NCBI GenBank assembly: GCA_947504795.1
Contig: CANNJG010000002.1
Coordinates: 1-33,335, forward strand
DNA length: 33,335 nt
From: Legionellaceae bacterium
GTDB taxonomy: Bacteria; Pseudomonadota; Gammaproteobacteria; Legionellales; Legionellaceae
Direction of reading: 5' to 3'
Position numbers and translations under genes: made by a program. The number at the start of each line of letters is the position of its first letter. The first letter of the stretch is position 1. Shown here one piece after another: positions 11,651 through 22,103 of this stretch. A model generated the notes under the pieces. It saw only the letters and a list, made by a program, of their open reading frames with translations, had not been told where the DNA came from and ran no database searches.

Positions 11651-12160
11651 TTAAACCTCGTTATAGTGATTTAAAATGTTATCCACCAAGGCCGGCGTCA
11701 AGCATTCATGGAACGTTTTATCAATTTGCATCATCGGTGCATTCACACACGCGCCCAAACATTCAACAGTTCGAAGGGTAAATCGTTTATCTTTAGTTGT
11801 TTCTCCACACTTAATGTCTAATTTATTTTCTAAATGCTTTACGATAGTGGCTGAATCACGCAATTGGCACGAAATATTAGTACAAACGCTAATCACATGT
11901 TGGCCCACTGGCTCGCGTTCGTACATCGTATAAAAATTGGCAATTTCAAACACAGTAATCGGCATCATGTCCAAATAATCAGCCGCGGCGATCATCGCTT
12001 CTGCTGTTAAATATCCTTGTTCTTCTTGAATAATTCTCAAAGTGCTCATTACTGCAGATTGTTTCTGATCTGCAGGATACTTAGCAACCCAGAGTTCGAT
12101 TTCTTCTAACCCTGCTGCGCTCACATACGCTTGCAGTGTGTTCATCGCCGTCTCAGACAT
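11651..12160 (-). CDS. nuoE: NADH-quinone oxidoreductase subunit E
   Basis: 169 aa; thioredoxin-like 2Fe-2S subunit, CTNISCQLR...VECLGACVNAP. Confidence 0.97.
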   Translation of the reverse strand: MSETAMNTLQAYVSAAGLEEIELWVAKYPADQKQSAVMSTLRIIQEEQGYLTAEAMIAAADYLDMMPITVFEIANFYTMYEREPVGQHVISVCTNISCQLRDSATIVKHLENKLDIKCGETTKDKRFTLRTVECLGACVNAPMMQIDKTFHECLTPALVDNILNHYNEV

Positions 12161-12174
12161 AACGTATGAATCCC

Positions 12175-13428
12175 CTATCTATCAATTTCACCAAATACAA
12201 TATCTTGACTCGCTAATATCGCCACGCCATCTGCTAACATATGGCCTTTGACCATTTCATCATATCCGGCCAAATGTGGAAATCCAGGTGCCCGAATTTT
12301 TATTCGATACGGTTTATTCGCGCCATCCGAAATCAAATAAATACCGAATTCTCCTTTAGGCGCTTCCACTGCTGAATAGACTTCACCCCGAGGCAGACAA
12401 AAGCCTTCAGTAAATAATTTAAAATGATGAATTAAGGATTCCATATTTTCTTTCATTTGGAGACGTGTGGGCGGAACTATTTTATGATCATCAATTTTTA
12501 CTGGGCCGGGATTAGCGTTTAGCCACGTTACACATTGTTTAATAATTCGATTTGATTGCCGCATTTCCTCAACGCGCACCAGATATCGATCATAACAATC
12601 CCCCGTTTTACCGACAGGAATATCAAAATCAACTTTATCATACGCGGCATAGGTTTGTTTTTTACGTAAATCCCAAGCGATCCCTGACCCACGCAACATA
12701 GGTCCAGAAAATCCACCTTGCAACGCTTGTTCGGGCGTTACGATACCAATATCAACGTTTCGTTGTTTCCAAATGCGATTATCGGTGAGTAAGGTTTCAT
12801 ACTCATCCACGCATTTTGGAAAGCGCTGGGTGAAGGCTTCTATAAAATCCAAAAGACTGCCTTGACGGTCATGATTCATGCGTTCAACTTCTCGCTCATT
12901 ATGCCATTTAGAAGGTTTGTATTGGGACATCACTTCGGGTAAATCACGCGCGACACCACCGGGACGGTAGTAGGTTGCATGCATACGCGCACCCGATGCC
13001 GCTTCATAACAATCAAACAAGTCTTCGCGCTCTCTGAAACAATATAAAAATACGGTCATCGCGCCAATGTCTAATGCGGTTGCGCCTAACCACAATAGAT
13101 GATTTAAAATTCGCGTGATTTCATCAAACATCGTGCGAATATACTGGGCGCGTATGGGTGCTTCTATTCCAAGGCTTTTTTCAATCGCACGCACATAAGC
13201 ATGCTCATTACACATCATCGACACATAATCCAAACGGTCCATGTATCCGATGTTATGTAAATAAGGTTTGGTTTCAACAAGTTTTTCAGTCCCACGATGT
13301 AGTAATCCAATGTGCGGGTCTGCTCGCACAATCGTTTCGCCATCCATTTCGAGAACCAGGCGTAACACCCCATGTGCAGCGGGATGTTGCGGTCCAAAAT
13401 TTAAAGTATAATGCTGTAGTTCGATCAT
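12175..13428 (-). CDS. nuoD: NADH-quinone oxidoreductase subunit D
   Basis: 417 aa; [34 protein letters not shown], 49 kDa subunit family. Confidence 0.98.
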   Translation of the reverse strand: MIELQHYTLNFGPQHPAAHGVLRLVLEMDGETIVRADPHIGLLHRGTEKLVETKPYLHNIGYMDRLDYVSMMCNEHAYVRAIEKSLGIEAPIRAQYIRTMFDEITRILNHLLWLGATALDIGAMTVFLYCFREREDLFDCYEAASGARMHATYYRPGGVARDLPEVMSQYKPSKWHNEREVERMNHDRQGSLLDFIEAFTQRFPKCVDEYETLLTDNRIWKQRNVDIGIVTPEQALQGGFSGPMLRGSGIAWDLRKKQTYAAYDKVDFDIPVGKTGDCYDRYLVRVEEMRQSNRIIKQCVTWLNANPGPVKIDDHKIVPPTRLQMKENMESLIHHFKLFTEGFCLPRGEVYSAVEAPKGEFGIYLISDGANKPYRIKIRAPGFPHLAGYDEMVKGHMLADGVAILASQDIVFGEIDR

Positions 13429-13438
13429 AATTTATGAC

Positions 13439-14119
13439 TCATTTCGTCGTTGTAGGTTGGTCGAGATAACGATTATCATTACGAATCACTTTTGGAACCG
13501 TCACTCTCGGCTCAATAGTCACCGGTTCATAAATAACTTTGGCTAATTTAGCATCATAGCGCATTTCCACATGTCCACTCAACGGAAAGTCCTTACGGAA
13601 TGGGTGCCCGATAAATCCATAATCCGTCAGAATACGTCTCAAATCAGGATGGCCTTCAAATAAAATACCAAATAAATCATAGGCTTCACGTTCAAACCAG
13701 TTGGCGCATTTCCATATCTCATGAACCGAAGGAATAATCAAAACTTCTTCGTCAATAAAGACTTTCAGACGAACACGATGATTCTTAACAGTCGACAGTA
13801 AATGATACACGACCGCAAATCTCGGTCTATCCATACGCCACTTAACCGCCTCATGACTTTCTACTGCTCGAGAAAATCCGCACGTTGTTGCTTCTTCCGT
13901 CCCCCAATCATAGACACCGTATAAAAGGTAATCTACAGCACATAAATCGATTAATTGATTAAATTGCAGCCCAAGTTTATCACGTAACCCCAAAGAAACC
14001 TTATGGAGTGCTGCCGGGATACATTCTATGGTGACTTCATCGTTTGCAATCGTCAATGCTTGGATATTGTCTCCAAATTCTGTTTGCAACAAGACCGCTA
14101 AAGCTTCTCTTTTTGTCAT
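13439..14119 (-). CDS. nuoC: NADH-quinone oxidoreductase subunit C
   Basis: 226 aa; WFEREAYDLFGILFEGHPDLRRILTDYGFIGHPFRKDFPLSG 30 kDa subunit motif; separate from nuoD. Confidence 0.97.
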   Translation of the reverse strand: MTKREALAVLLQTEFGDNIQALTIANDEVTIECIPAALHKVSLGLRDKLGLQFNQLIDLCAVDYLLYGVYDWGTEEATTCGFSRAVESHEAVKWRMDRPRFAVVYHLLSTVKNHRVRLKVFIDEEVLIIPSVHEIWKCANWFEREAYDLFGILFEGHPDLRRILTDYGFIGHPFRKDFPLSGHVEMRYDAKLAKVIYEPVTIEPRVTVPKVIRNDNRYLDQPTTTK

Positions 14120-14122
14120 AGT

Positions 14123-14629
14123 CTATAATCCTGGTTGTGTTGAACCCAATGCGATTACATTTTTACGCCGAATTTTATTTTGTAATTGAATGATACCATA
14201 CAATAATGCCTCAGCCGTAGGGGGGCATCCTGGAACGTAAACATCGACTGGAACGATTCTATCACACCCACGCACCACAGAATAAGAGTAGTGGTAGTAC
14301 CCGCCACCATTTGCGCAGGATCCCATCGAAATCACCCAACGCGGTTCGGACATTTGATCGTAAACGGTTCGCAACGCAGGGGCCATTTTATTACAAAGGG
14401 TACCCGCAACAATCATAACATCCGACTGACGTGGGCTGGGTCTATATACAATTCCAAAACGATCCAAATCATAACGAGATGCTCCAGCATGCATCATTTC
14501 GACGGCACAGCAAGCTAACCCGAAGGTCATGGGCCACATCGAACCGGTTTGCGTCCAACCCAGTAACTTGTCTAAGGACGTGGTTATAAAGCCTTCTTTT
14601 TGAAATTGTGCTGATTGATTTATTCCCAT
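14123..14629 (-). CDS. nuoB: NADH-quinone oxidoreductase subunit B
   Basis: [68 protein letters not shown]. Start MGINQSAQ preferred over the upstream MET. Confidence 0.97.
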   Translation of the reverse strand: MGINQSAQFQKEGFITTSLDKLLGWTQTGSMWPMTFGLACCAVEMMHAGASRYDLDRFGIVYRPSPRQSDVMIVAGTLCNKMAPALRTVYDQMSEPRWVISMGSCANGGGYYHYSYSVVRGCDRIVPVDVYVPGCPPTAEALLYGIIQLQNKIRRKNVIALGSTQPGL

Positions 14630-14976
14630 TCTAAGGCACCTCGTTTCCACTCATAGACAAAACCAATCACCAGCAAACCTAAAAAAAGCATCATTGCAGA
14701 AAAACCAAACCAACCGATTTGGCGCAATACCACAGCCCATGGGAAGAAAAAAGCCGTTTCTAAATCAAAAATGATGAACAAGATAGCAACCAGGTAGAAA
14801 CGCACATCAAAAGGAATGCGCGCACTTTCAAACGCGGGGAAACCACATTCATAAGGGGCATCTTTTGCGGGATAAGATTTTCTTGTCGAAAGCAAATTGC
14901 CGGCCCCAAGCATGGCAAAACCTAGACCAAAGGCAATCAGAATAAATACAAGAATGGGCATGTAGAGTGATACCAT
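14620..14976 (-). CDS. nuoA: NADH-quinone oxidoreductase subunit A
   Basis: 118 aa from [10 protein letters not shown] (SD-like AGGTGA upstream); [42 protein letters not shown]. Confidence 0.96.
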   Translation of the reverse strand: MVSLYMPILVFILIAFGLGFAMLGAGNLLSTRKSYPAKDAPYECGFPAFESARIPFDVRFYLVAILFIIFDLETAFFFPWAVVLRQIGWFGFSAMMLFLGLLVIGFVYEWKRGALEWE

Positions 14977-15132
14977 ACAATCACCTTCAAATTTTAGGCT
15001 CTGATGGCACTTCTTCTTCCGAACCCGCACGTCACGGAATATCGAAAATTGAATGGTCAACAGCCTTTAAATAATCGACTCAAATGTCGTTAGAATTTTT
15101 GAATATTATTGGTCAAAAAAACAATGACCCAA

Positions 15133-15236
15133 ACACATTTAACGTCTTACTCAACATTTTAAGGACTTATGCAAAACCTCAAGGACAAGGCGTATTCAGT
15201 ATTTAATGAAAAGTTTTGCGTAAGTCCTAAATGTGT
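15133..15236. repeat. MITE-like inverted-repeat element upstream of nuoA
   Basis: Arms AGGACTTATGCAAAAC (about 15162-15177) and GTTTTGCGTAAGTCCT (15213-15228) are complementary at 15 of 16 positions across a 35-nt spacer. Outer flanks ACACATTTA (15133-15141) / TAAATGTGT (15228-15236) are also complementary. Confidence 0.6.
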
Positions 15237-15399
15237 ATGATACCTGATTCAGATGATTGCGAAAAGATGCTAAGGATAAAATTATAGAATTAATTGAGCA
15301 CACTCGATTCGGGCACATGAAGCATCCAGCGCCTAACCGACATTTCTCGGCAACGCCCTCTTGGGCGCATGTTGCGTATGGTTTTTACTAAAAACTGAA

Positions 15400-15438
15400 A
15401 CAGGACTCACGCCAGATGGCGTTTTGGGTGAGTCCTGT
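15400..15438 (-). terminator. stem-loop terminator candidate downstream of tRNA-Leu
   Basis: ACAGGACTCAC...GTGAGTCCTGT 11-bp perfect inverted repeat with an additional inner GCC/GGC. On the minus strand it is followed by TTTCAGTTTTTAG. Confidence 0.6.
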
Positions 15439-15444
15439 GAAACT

Positions 15445-15529
15445 TGGTACCGAAGACCGGACTCGAACCGGCACAGCTTGCGCCACCGCCCCCTCAAGAC
15501 GGCGTGTCTACCAATTCCACCACTTCGGC
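15445..15529 (-). tRNA. tRNA-Leu (anticodon GAG)
   Basis: Reverse complement GCCGAAGTGGTGGAATTGGTAGACACGCCGTCTTGAGGGGGCGGTGGCGCAAGCTGTGCCGGTTCGAGTCCGGTCTTCGGTACCA; long variable arm (class II), loop TTGAGGG, encoded CCA. Confidence 0.96.
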
Positions 15530-15547
15530 TAATTAGCTACTGGGCCC

Positions 15548-15859
15548 TCACCGTTGTTCCGGTATAGGGAGTTGAGATTGTTTGATTTGTTGTGCTAAGG
15601 CTGTCGGCAATGCCGTTGAAGATTGATACTGTTTTGCAACCATGGCTGATAATAAGACACTTGTTGTAAAAAATGCAATCACCAAACCACCTGTTAATCT
15701 GAATAGGAAACTTCCGGTACCTTGGCTTCCAAATACTGTGTTCGACGCCGCTGTTCCAAAGGATGCACCGATATCAGCACCTTTTCCATGCTGTAACAGA
15801 ACGAGCCCTATCACCGAGATCGCAATTAATATATGAACTACTAACACTAATTGATACAT
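15548..15859 (-). CDS. secG: preprotein translocase subunit SecG
   Basis: 103 aa; VLLQHGKGADIGASFGTAASNTVFGSQGTGSFL SecG signature; upstream of tRNA-Leu and nuo. Confidence 0.96.
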   Translation of the reverse strand: MYQLVLVVHILIAISVIGLVLLQHGKGADIGASFGTAASNTVFGSQGTGSFLFRLTGGLVIAFFTTSVLLSAMVAKQYQSSTALPTALAQQIKQSQLPIPEQR

Positions 15860-16599
15860 TTTATAATCTCTCCAAATTGCTGGGCGTCTAACGATGCGCC
15901 ACCAATTAATCCACCATCAATATCAGGCATTGCAAATAACGCACGAGCATTGGTTCTATTCACAGAACCACCATACACAATAGGTACCATGGCTGCTTCC
16001 TGACGGCCATATTGAGATAAAAAATCTCTGATAAACTTGTGCACAGCTTGAGCTTGCGCTGGTGTTGCCGTTTTACCGGTCCCGATTGCCCAAACCGGTT
16101 CATAGGCAATCACACAAGCCTGCAAAACATCCGAAGAACGGGCATCCAACACAGCGGCCAATTGTTGCATTAGCACCTGTTCGGTCACACCCTGCTCGCG
16201 CTGTTGCTCGGTTTCGCCAACGCACAAAACCGGTATTATACCATGTTCTTTTACATGGTGGAATTTCTCCGCAACAAATTTTTCGTTTTCATGAAAAAAT
16301 TGACGACGCTCTGAATGTCCCACTAACACATAGTCACAATGATAATCCACCAACATGGGTCCGCTGAGTTCGCCGGTATAGGGACCGAAGTCTTGGGGGA
16401 AAACATTTTGTGCTCCTAAGCGGAGCTCACTCTGATGCAGCATCTCACTCACCTTTGGTATAAAAATCGCCGGTGCCAGTAAAGCAATGGTTGCTTCAGT
16501 TGATGACGGACAAGCCGCCAATAACGCATCGACTAAGGCTACGACTTGCGTTAAGCGACCATTCATCTTCCAATTACCTAAAATATGTTTTTTCCGCAT
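15847..16599 (-). CDS. tpiA: triosephosphate isomerase
   Basis: 250 aa; GNWKMNG, VLVGHSERR, AYEPVWAIGTGKTAT, VYGGSVN, DGGLIGGASL. Confidence 0.98.
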   Translation of the reverse strand: MRKKHILGNWKMNGRLTQVVALVDALLAACPSSTEATIALLAPAIFIPKVSEMLHQSELRLGAQNVFPQDFGPYTGELSGPMLVDYHCDYVLVGHSERRQFFHENEKFVAEKFHHVKEHGIIPVLCVGETEQQREQGVTEQVLMQQLAAVLDARSSDVLQACVIAYEPVWAIGTGKTATPAQAQAVHKFIRDFLSQYGRQEAAMVPIVYGGSVNRTNARALFAMPDIDGGLIGGASLDAQQFGEIIKCIN

Positions 16600-16627
16600 A
16601 ATCCATCTCAGTTAACCCTATTCCTTT

Positions 16628-16658
16628 CGTCTTTGCGGGCACAGCCAGGCAAGGACAG
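16628..16658. repeat. degenerate REP-like palindrome in the tpiA-glmM gap
   Basis: CGTCTTTGCGGGCACAGCCAGGCAAGGACAG; TTGC/GCAA and GGC/GCC arms; similar layout to CGTCATTGCGAGC...GAAGCAATCC-type dispersed repeats. Confidence 0.35.
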
Positions 16659-16671
16659 CTCTATTCTTTCC

Positions 16672-18021
16672 CTAAAATAATTGTTGTTCTATTTTTGAAA
16701 TTTCCTGTGTCAATTCCTCGGCATAAGCATGAACCTGTTTCTTATCAATCCCTTCTACCATCACGCGTAACAGCGGTTCGGTGCCTGATGGCCGTAAGAC
16801 AACACGCCCTTCATCTTTTAAAACAGCGTCTAATGCGTTGACTGCCGACAAAACACGTGGGTCCGCAGCTAACAAGGCTGCATAGTCGGTTTTGAGGTTC
16901 ATCAAGGTTTGAGGTAACAATTCAATACCAGTCGTCAATTCTTCCAACGTTTTATCCTGCTTTACCATAATTGCCAGGACTTGAAGTGCTGCAACAATAC
17001 CATCTCCGGTCGTGGTTTTATCTAAACACACTACATGACCAGAAGGCTCTCCACCAATTTTCCAATCCTTCTCTTTTAACAACTCTAAAACATACCGATC
17101 GCCAACACGGGCTCGCATAAAGTCAATATTCAATGTTTGCAATGCCTTTTCCAAACCGAAATTAGACATCAGCGTGCCGACAACACCACCGTGTAGCATT
17201 TTGCGGTGAGAGCGGTCATGAGCAACAATATACAACACTTGGTCGCCATTCACGACACGCCCTTTGGCGTCTATCAACACGACACGATCACCATCTCCAT
17301 CTAAACCAATACCAATATCCGCCTGCGTTTGTAATACCCTTTGCCTTAAGGTTTCTGGATCCGTTGACCCACATTCACGATTAATGTTAAATCCATCCGG
17401 TTTATCCCCCATCGCAATAACATCCGCACCTAGTTCCGCAAATACATTGGGAGCAATATGGTAGGTCGCACCGTTCGCACAATCGACTACAATTTTCAAA
17501 CCGGATAGTCGCGTTAAGGAAGGAATAGTAGATTTACAAAATTCAATATAGCGTCCTGGCGCATCATCAATACGCATGGCTTTGCCTAAAGCTGCTGATT
17601 GAATCGTTTGAAACGATTGATGCATTTGATTTTCAATAGCCAACTCCATGCTATCCGGTAATTTAGCGCCATCAGCAGCAAAGAATTTAATCCCGTTATC
17701 TTGAAATAAATTATGGGATGCCGAAATAACAATCCCTGCACTGGCGCGCAGTGTTTGTGTCAAATAGGCAACCGCAGGTGTGGGCATTGGGCCCAATAAA
17801 CAAACATCCACCCCCGCAGCAGACAATCCAGCTTCCAAGGCAGACTCAAGCATATAGCCTGAGATCCGGGTGTCTTTACCAATCAATACTTTTTTACGTT
17901 CGCCCTTGGCTAATACACACCCAAAAGCCCAACCCAATTTCAATATCAACTCAGGGTTCATGTGCGCTGAACCGACTGCGCCGCGTACCCCATCTGTTCC
18001 AAAATATGTACGTTTTTCCAT
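16672..18021 (-). CDS. glmM: phosphoglucosamine mutase
   Basis: 449 aa; [18 protein letters not shown]-terminus, [11 protein letters not shown] metal site, [15 protein letters not shown]. The active-site serine loop reads SASHNL. Confidence 0.97.
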   Translation of the reverse strand: MEKRTYFGTDGVRGAVGSAHMNPELILKLGWAFGCVLAKGERKKVLIGKDTRISGYMLESALEAGLSAAGVDVCLLGPMPTPAVAYLTQTLRASAGIVISASHNLFQDNGIKFFAADGAKLPDSMELAIENQMHQSFQTIQSAALGKAMRIDDAPGRYIEFCKSTIPSLTRLSGLKIVVDCANGATYHIAPNVFAELGADVIAMGDKPDGFNINRECGSTDPETLRQRVLQTQADIGIGLDGDGDRVVLIDAKGRVVNGDQVLYIVAHDRSHRKMLHGGVVGTLMSNFGLEKALQTLNIDFMRARVGDRYVLELLKEKDWKIGGEPSGHVVCLDKTTTGDGIVAALQVLAIMVKQDKTLEELTTGIELLPQTLMNLKTDYAALLAADPRVLSAVNALDAVLKDEGRVVLRPSGTEPLLRVMVEGIDKKQVHAYAEELTQEISKIEQQLF

Positions 18022-18035
18022 CTAATCACTACCTC

Positions 18036-18881
18036 TTAACACAATTGTTGAATTGTATGACATGCTTGCCGGGTTTCCAATACATCATGTGTTCTCAAAA
18101 TTGCCACTCCCTCTAACATAGCAAAGACACTCAATGCTACACCGCCTATCAAACGACCTTGCGGTGGTTGATTCAGGATCTCGCCAAGCGTGGATTTTCG
18201 AGATACACCTAACAACAACGGTAACCCATGATGACTAAATTGTTTCAAGTGCTTAACTAATTGCAAGTTGTGATGCTTTTGTTTACCAAAACCAAATCCT
18301 GGATCCAAAATCAAACGCTGACGCCGAATGCCAGCGGCAACACATGCGTCAATGCGCTGTTGAAAAAAATCCATCACATGCGTCGTGACTGCGTGCTCAT
18401 AATAGGGATTATCTTGCATCGACTGCGGGGTGCCCTGCATATGCATAAGACAAATGGGTACATCGTAGTGAACAGCAACTTCGAGTGCTCCAGGCGTTTG
18501 TAGTGCAAAAATATCATTGATACAAGCAGCACCTGCTTCAATCGCTGCCCGCATCACTTCGGGTTTGTACGTGTCAATTGAAATGCTTGTAGAAGTTGCG
18601 CGGCTGAGGCGTTCTATAAGCGGTAGGACACGATCTAGCTCTTCCGCCAATCCAAGAGGTGTCGCACCGGGTCTCGAAGATTCCCCACCGATATCAATAA
18701 TATCGGCGCCCGCAGCGATCAGCGCCTGTGCTTGATCATAGGCTTTATCAACCGTGTCATATCGCCCGCCGTCATAAAACGAATTAGGGGTAATATTCAA
18801 AATACCCATAATCAAAGGCATGGTGATCGTATCGGCATTCGTATAGGATTCGGACCAGTCGAATAGTTGTTGTTTATCCAC
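18036..18881 (-). CDS. folP: dihydropteroate synthase
   Basis: 281 aa; MGILNITPNSFYDGG, DIGGESSRPGA, DPGFGFGK, GVSRKS. Confidence 0.96.
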   Translation of the reverse strand: MDKQQLFDWSESYTNADTITMPLIMGILNITPNSFYDGGRYDTVDKAYDQAQALIAAGADIIDIGGESSRPGATPLGLAEELDRVLPLIERLSRATSTSISIDTYKPEVMRAAIEAGAACINDIFALQTPGALEVAVHYDVPICLMHMQGTPQSMQDNPYYEHAVTTHVMDFFQQRIDACVAAGIRRQRLILDPGFGFGKQKHHNLQLVKHLKQFSHHGLPLLLGVSRKSTLGEILNQPPQGRLIGGVALSVFAMLEGVAILRTHDVLETRQACHTIQQLC

Positions 18882-20824
18882 TAAGGCAAATCACTGGCCG
18901 GGTTGTCTTTTAATGATTTTTTGGTCGACAACTTTGGCTTGCTCTTTACAGGCGTGCTCGAATCACTTCCACCCACATCAGGACCCTTAGTTTCAAGATT
19001 ATTCCAATCGGCAGGTGGAGGGGGTACTTGGCCTGACATAATAATTTTTATTTGTGCTGCATCAATCGTTTCATATTTCATTAATGCCTCTGCCATAACG
19101 TGCAAAATATGAATGTTTTCTTTAAGAACTTTTTCAGCATTCTGAAAATTACGATCGATAATTTTACGGACTTCTTCATCAATTTTTTGTGCGGTTTGGT
19201 CCGAAATCTCTTTGGTTTGCGTCATCGTGCGTCCAAGAAATACTTCACCCTCTTCTTGGCCAAAAGTAAGCGGGCCCATGGTTGATAATCCCCAATGTGT
19301 CACCATCTTTCGAGCAATATCTGTCGCACGCGTTATGTCGTTCGATGCCCCAGTCGTTACTGAATCTGGACCAAAAATCAATTCTTCCGCAATTCGTCCT
19401 CCAAATAAGGACGCTAATTGACTTTCTAAGCGACGTTTTGTGTAACTGTATCTATCTTGCTCAGGTAGAAACATGGTGACACCCAACGCACGTCCACGCG
19501 GGATGATAGATACTTTATAGACAGGATCATGTTCCGGCACGCATAACCCAACGATAGCATGTCCCGCTTCATGATAAGCCGTTAAACGTTTCTCTTCCTC
19601 GCTCATCACCATAGAGCGTCGCTCAGCACCCATCATCAATTTATCTTTAGCTTTATCTAATTCGGCCGTACTCACTTTGCGTTTATTGGATCGAGCTGCA
19701 AATAAGGCTGCTTCATTCACTAAATTTGCCAAATCAGCGCCAGAAAATCCAGGCGTCCCTCGTGCAATCGCCATAATATCGACGATTGATTCCAATGGCA
19801 CTTTACCTAAATGTACTTTTAAAATTTGTTCGCGACCACGAATATCAGGCAACGGCACGACCACTTGGCGATCAAACCGACCAGGCCGCAATAACGCCGG
19901 ATCTAAAACGTCTGGTCTATTCGTCGCTGCAATAACAATCACCCCTTCATTGCCTTCAAAACCATCCATCTCAACCAACAATTGATTTAAAGTTTGCTCA
20001 CGCTCATCATGACCACCACCTAAACCTGCGCCGCGATGACGTCCTACCGCATCAATTTCGTCGATAAAAATAATGCAGGGGGCTTGTTTCTTAGCTTGCT
20101 CAAACATATCTCGCACACGGGATGCACCAACACCCACAAACATTTCCACAAAATCTGAACCAGAAATTGTAAAAAAAGGCACTTTAGCTTCGCCAGCAAC
20201 TGCACGTGCCAATAATGTTTTACCCGTGCCCGGCGATCCGACCAATAAGACACCACGCGGTATCCGCCCACCTAAATTTTGAAACTTAGTTGGATCCCGT
20301 AAAAAATCAACGAGCTCTTTAACTTCTTCTTTAGCTTCATCAACACCTGCGACATCGGCAAACGTTACCTTAACTTGGTCTTCTCCAAGCAAACGCGCGC
20401 GGGAACGGCCAAATGACATGGCGCCGCGTCCACTCCCACCTTGCATTTGCCGCATGAAAAACACCCATACGCCAATCAGCAATAACATTGGGAACCAATT
20501 GACAAATAAATGTAATAAAAAACTTTCTTGTTGTTTTTCTTGCCCACTCACCACAACATTTGCTTTTAATAACTGGCCAAGCAAGGCGGGATCGTGAATA
20601 GGAATATAGGTAACGAAAGGATGATTGCTTTTGGTAATACCGTTAATCATCTTATCATCTTCGATACTGACGGATTGGATTGATCCTTGTGTGACTTCCG
20701 ACAAAAACTGACTATACGATAACCGGTCGACCATGCCACGACTAGGACCAAAATTACTAAATACCGACACCAAGACTACCGCAATAATCAACCATAAAAA
20801 TAAGTTCTTCGCCATGTCGTTCAA
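18881..20824 (-). CDS. ftsH: ATP-dependent zinc metalloprotease FtsH
   Basis: 647 aa; Walker [12 protein letters not shown] region, HEAGH zinc motif, N-terminal TM segments. Confidence 0.98.
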   Translation of the reverse strand: MNDMAKNLFLWLIIAVVLVSVFSNFGPSRGMVDRLSYSQFLSEVTQGSIQSVSIEDDKMINGITKSNHPFVTYIPIHDPALLGQLLKANVVVSGQEKQQESFLLHLFVNWFPMLLLIGVWVFFMRQMQGGSGRGAMSFGRSRARLLGEDQVKVTFADVAGVDEAKEEVKELVDFLRDPTKFQNLGGRIPRGVLLVGSPGTGKTLLARAVAGEAKVPFFTISGSDFVEMFVGVGASRVRDMFEQAKKQAPCIIFIDEIDAVGRHRGAGLGGGHDEREQTLNQLLVEMDGFEGNEGVIVIAATNRPDVLDPALLRPGRFDRQVVVPLPDIRGREQILKVHLGKVPLESIVDIMAIARGTPGFSGADLANLVNEAALFAARSNKRKVSTAELDKAKDKLMMGAERRSMVMSEEEKRLTAYHEAGHAIVGLCVPEHDPVYKVSIIPRGRALGVTMFLPEQDRYSYTKRRLESQLASLFGGRIAEELIFGPDSVTTGASNDITRATDIARKMVTHWGLSTMGPLTFGQEEGEVFLGRTMTQTKEISDQTAQKIDEEVRKIIDRNFQNAEKVLKENIHILHVMAEALMKYETIDAAQIKIIMSGQVPPPPADWNNLETKGPDVGGSDSSTPVKSKPKLSTKKSLKDNPASDLP

Positions 20825-20867
20825 AATATTAACCTCACTTTCCTGTTGCGTCTTATACCTAAAGGTA

Positions 20868-21506
20868 CTACAAAATATAGCCCTTAGCCAGTAAATAGGT
20901 TTCTCTTGATCGAGAACGAGACGCTTGGGGCTTACGAATCAACACTTGTTTGAAACGAGGCCTAATCGCTTTAACCAATTCATCAAAACCACTACCATGA
21001 AATAATTTCATCACCAAACACCCATTGGGCTTGAGCATTTTGTAGGCGAAGTCTAAAGCCAATTCTGCCAAATACATCGCTCTTGGTAAATCAATTTCCG
21101 AATTACCGCTCATATTGGGGGCCATATCGGATAATACAAGGTCTACCGAGTGTTGCGATAAGATTGTTTGTAAATGATGCAAAACCGCATCCTCTGTAAA
21201 ATCACCGAGGATGACTTCCACGCCGGGTAGCGCATCCATCGGCAAGCAATCTAAAGCAATAACCCGACTGCGCTGTTCTTTACCTTGTGTGCAGCCGATT
21301 TTTTCGGACACGTATTGCGTCCATCCTCCCGGAGCTGCGCCTAAATCGACTACCGTCATCCCAGGTTTAAACAGGTGCTCTTTATCATCGATTTCTTTCA
21401 GTTTATAGATGGCACGACTTCGGTAACCTTCTTTCTGCGCTTGCTTCACATACACATCCGCAAAATGTTCTTGTAACCAACGTTTACTGCTTTTAGAGCG
21501 TTGCAT
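20868..21506 (-). CDS. rlmE: 23S rRNA (uridine-2'-O) methyltransferase RlmE/FtsJ
   Basis: 212 aa; [42 protein letters not shown], adjacent to ftsH. Confidence 0.96.
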   Translation of the reverse strand: MQRSKSSKRWLQEHFADVYVKQAQKEGYRSRAIYKLKEIDDKEHLFKPGMTVVDLGAAPGGWTQYVSEKIGCTQGKEQRSRVIALDCLPMDALPGVEVILGDFTEDAVLHHLQTILSQHSVDLVLSDMAPNMSGNSEIDLPRAMYLAELALDFAYKMLKPNGCLVMKLFHGSGFDELVKAIRPRFKQVLIRKPQASRSRSRETYLLAKGYIL

Positions 21507-21610
21507 AAGGAAACCCGCAATGGACCGAATAATAAAAACACTATCATAACGAAATTCTCTATCTTTTCACAGCAAAACGTGCAATAATTTATCATTATTT
21601 TTTGGACGTA

Positions 21611-21700
21611 ATGACTCACGCCCCCCCCACGACTTGTCCGCGATATCTACGGATCAAGCGCTATAGCAGGATCCGGTGGACAATCCGCGGGGACATCTTG
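21611..21700. repeat. inverted pair of degenerate dispersed-repeat-like units between rlmE and yhbY
   Basis: Left unit ...CACGACTTGTCCGCGATATCTACGGATC faces right unit GGATCCGGTGGACAATCCGCGGGGACAT. They share complementary cores TTGTCC/GGACAA and CGGATC/GATCCG. A C8 run lies in the left unit. Confidence 0.5.
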
Positions 21701-21747
21701 CTTGAAAGGGGGCGAGTAGTTGCGCTCATACTCTTCGGTGGATACAC

Positions 21748-22014
21748 ATGGACAATATTCTTAAGAAACAACTCAAATCTCAAGCACATCACCTATCACC
21801 AGTTGTACTAATGGGGACCAAGGGATTAACAGAAGCAATCATTGCAGAATGTGATCAGGCTTTAACAACTCATGAATTAATTAAAATCAAAATCGTCAGT
21901 GCCGATAAACAAGAAAAACTCGGCATAGCGACCACCTTATGCCAAGCAACACATGCCGAGCTCATTCAAACCATTGGTCATGTTGCTGTGTTATACCGAA
22001 AAAAACCCGAATAG
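21748..22014 (+). CDS. yhbY: YhbY/CRS1 (CRM) family RNA-binding protein
   Basis: 88 aa; KSQAHHLSPVVLMGTKGLTEAIIAECDQALTTHELIKIKI, divergent from rlmE as in many gammaproteobacteria. Confidence 0.95.
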   Translation: MDNILKKQLKSQAHHLSPVVLMGTKGLTEAIIAECDQALTTHELIKIKIVSADKQEKLGIATTLCQATHAELIQTIGHVAVLYRKKPE

Positions 22015-22103
22015 CCTGGTACGTTCAACAGTAGACAATAAGTTAAATTTAACGTACATTCTCGACGCACTTTGTGGTTAATAATAAAAATAGGTGTTGT
22101 TTA

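Noticed and set aside
15361-15567. 68-aa plus-strand ORF (MGACCVWFLLK...WYRRPDSNRHS...)
   Set aside because: Overlaps tRNA-Leu on the opposite strand; the YRRPDSNRHS segment is a typical spurious translation of antisense tRNA.
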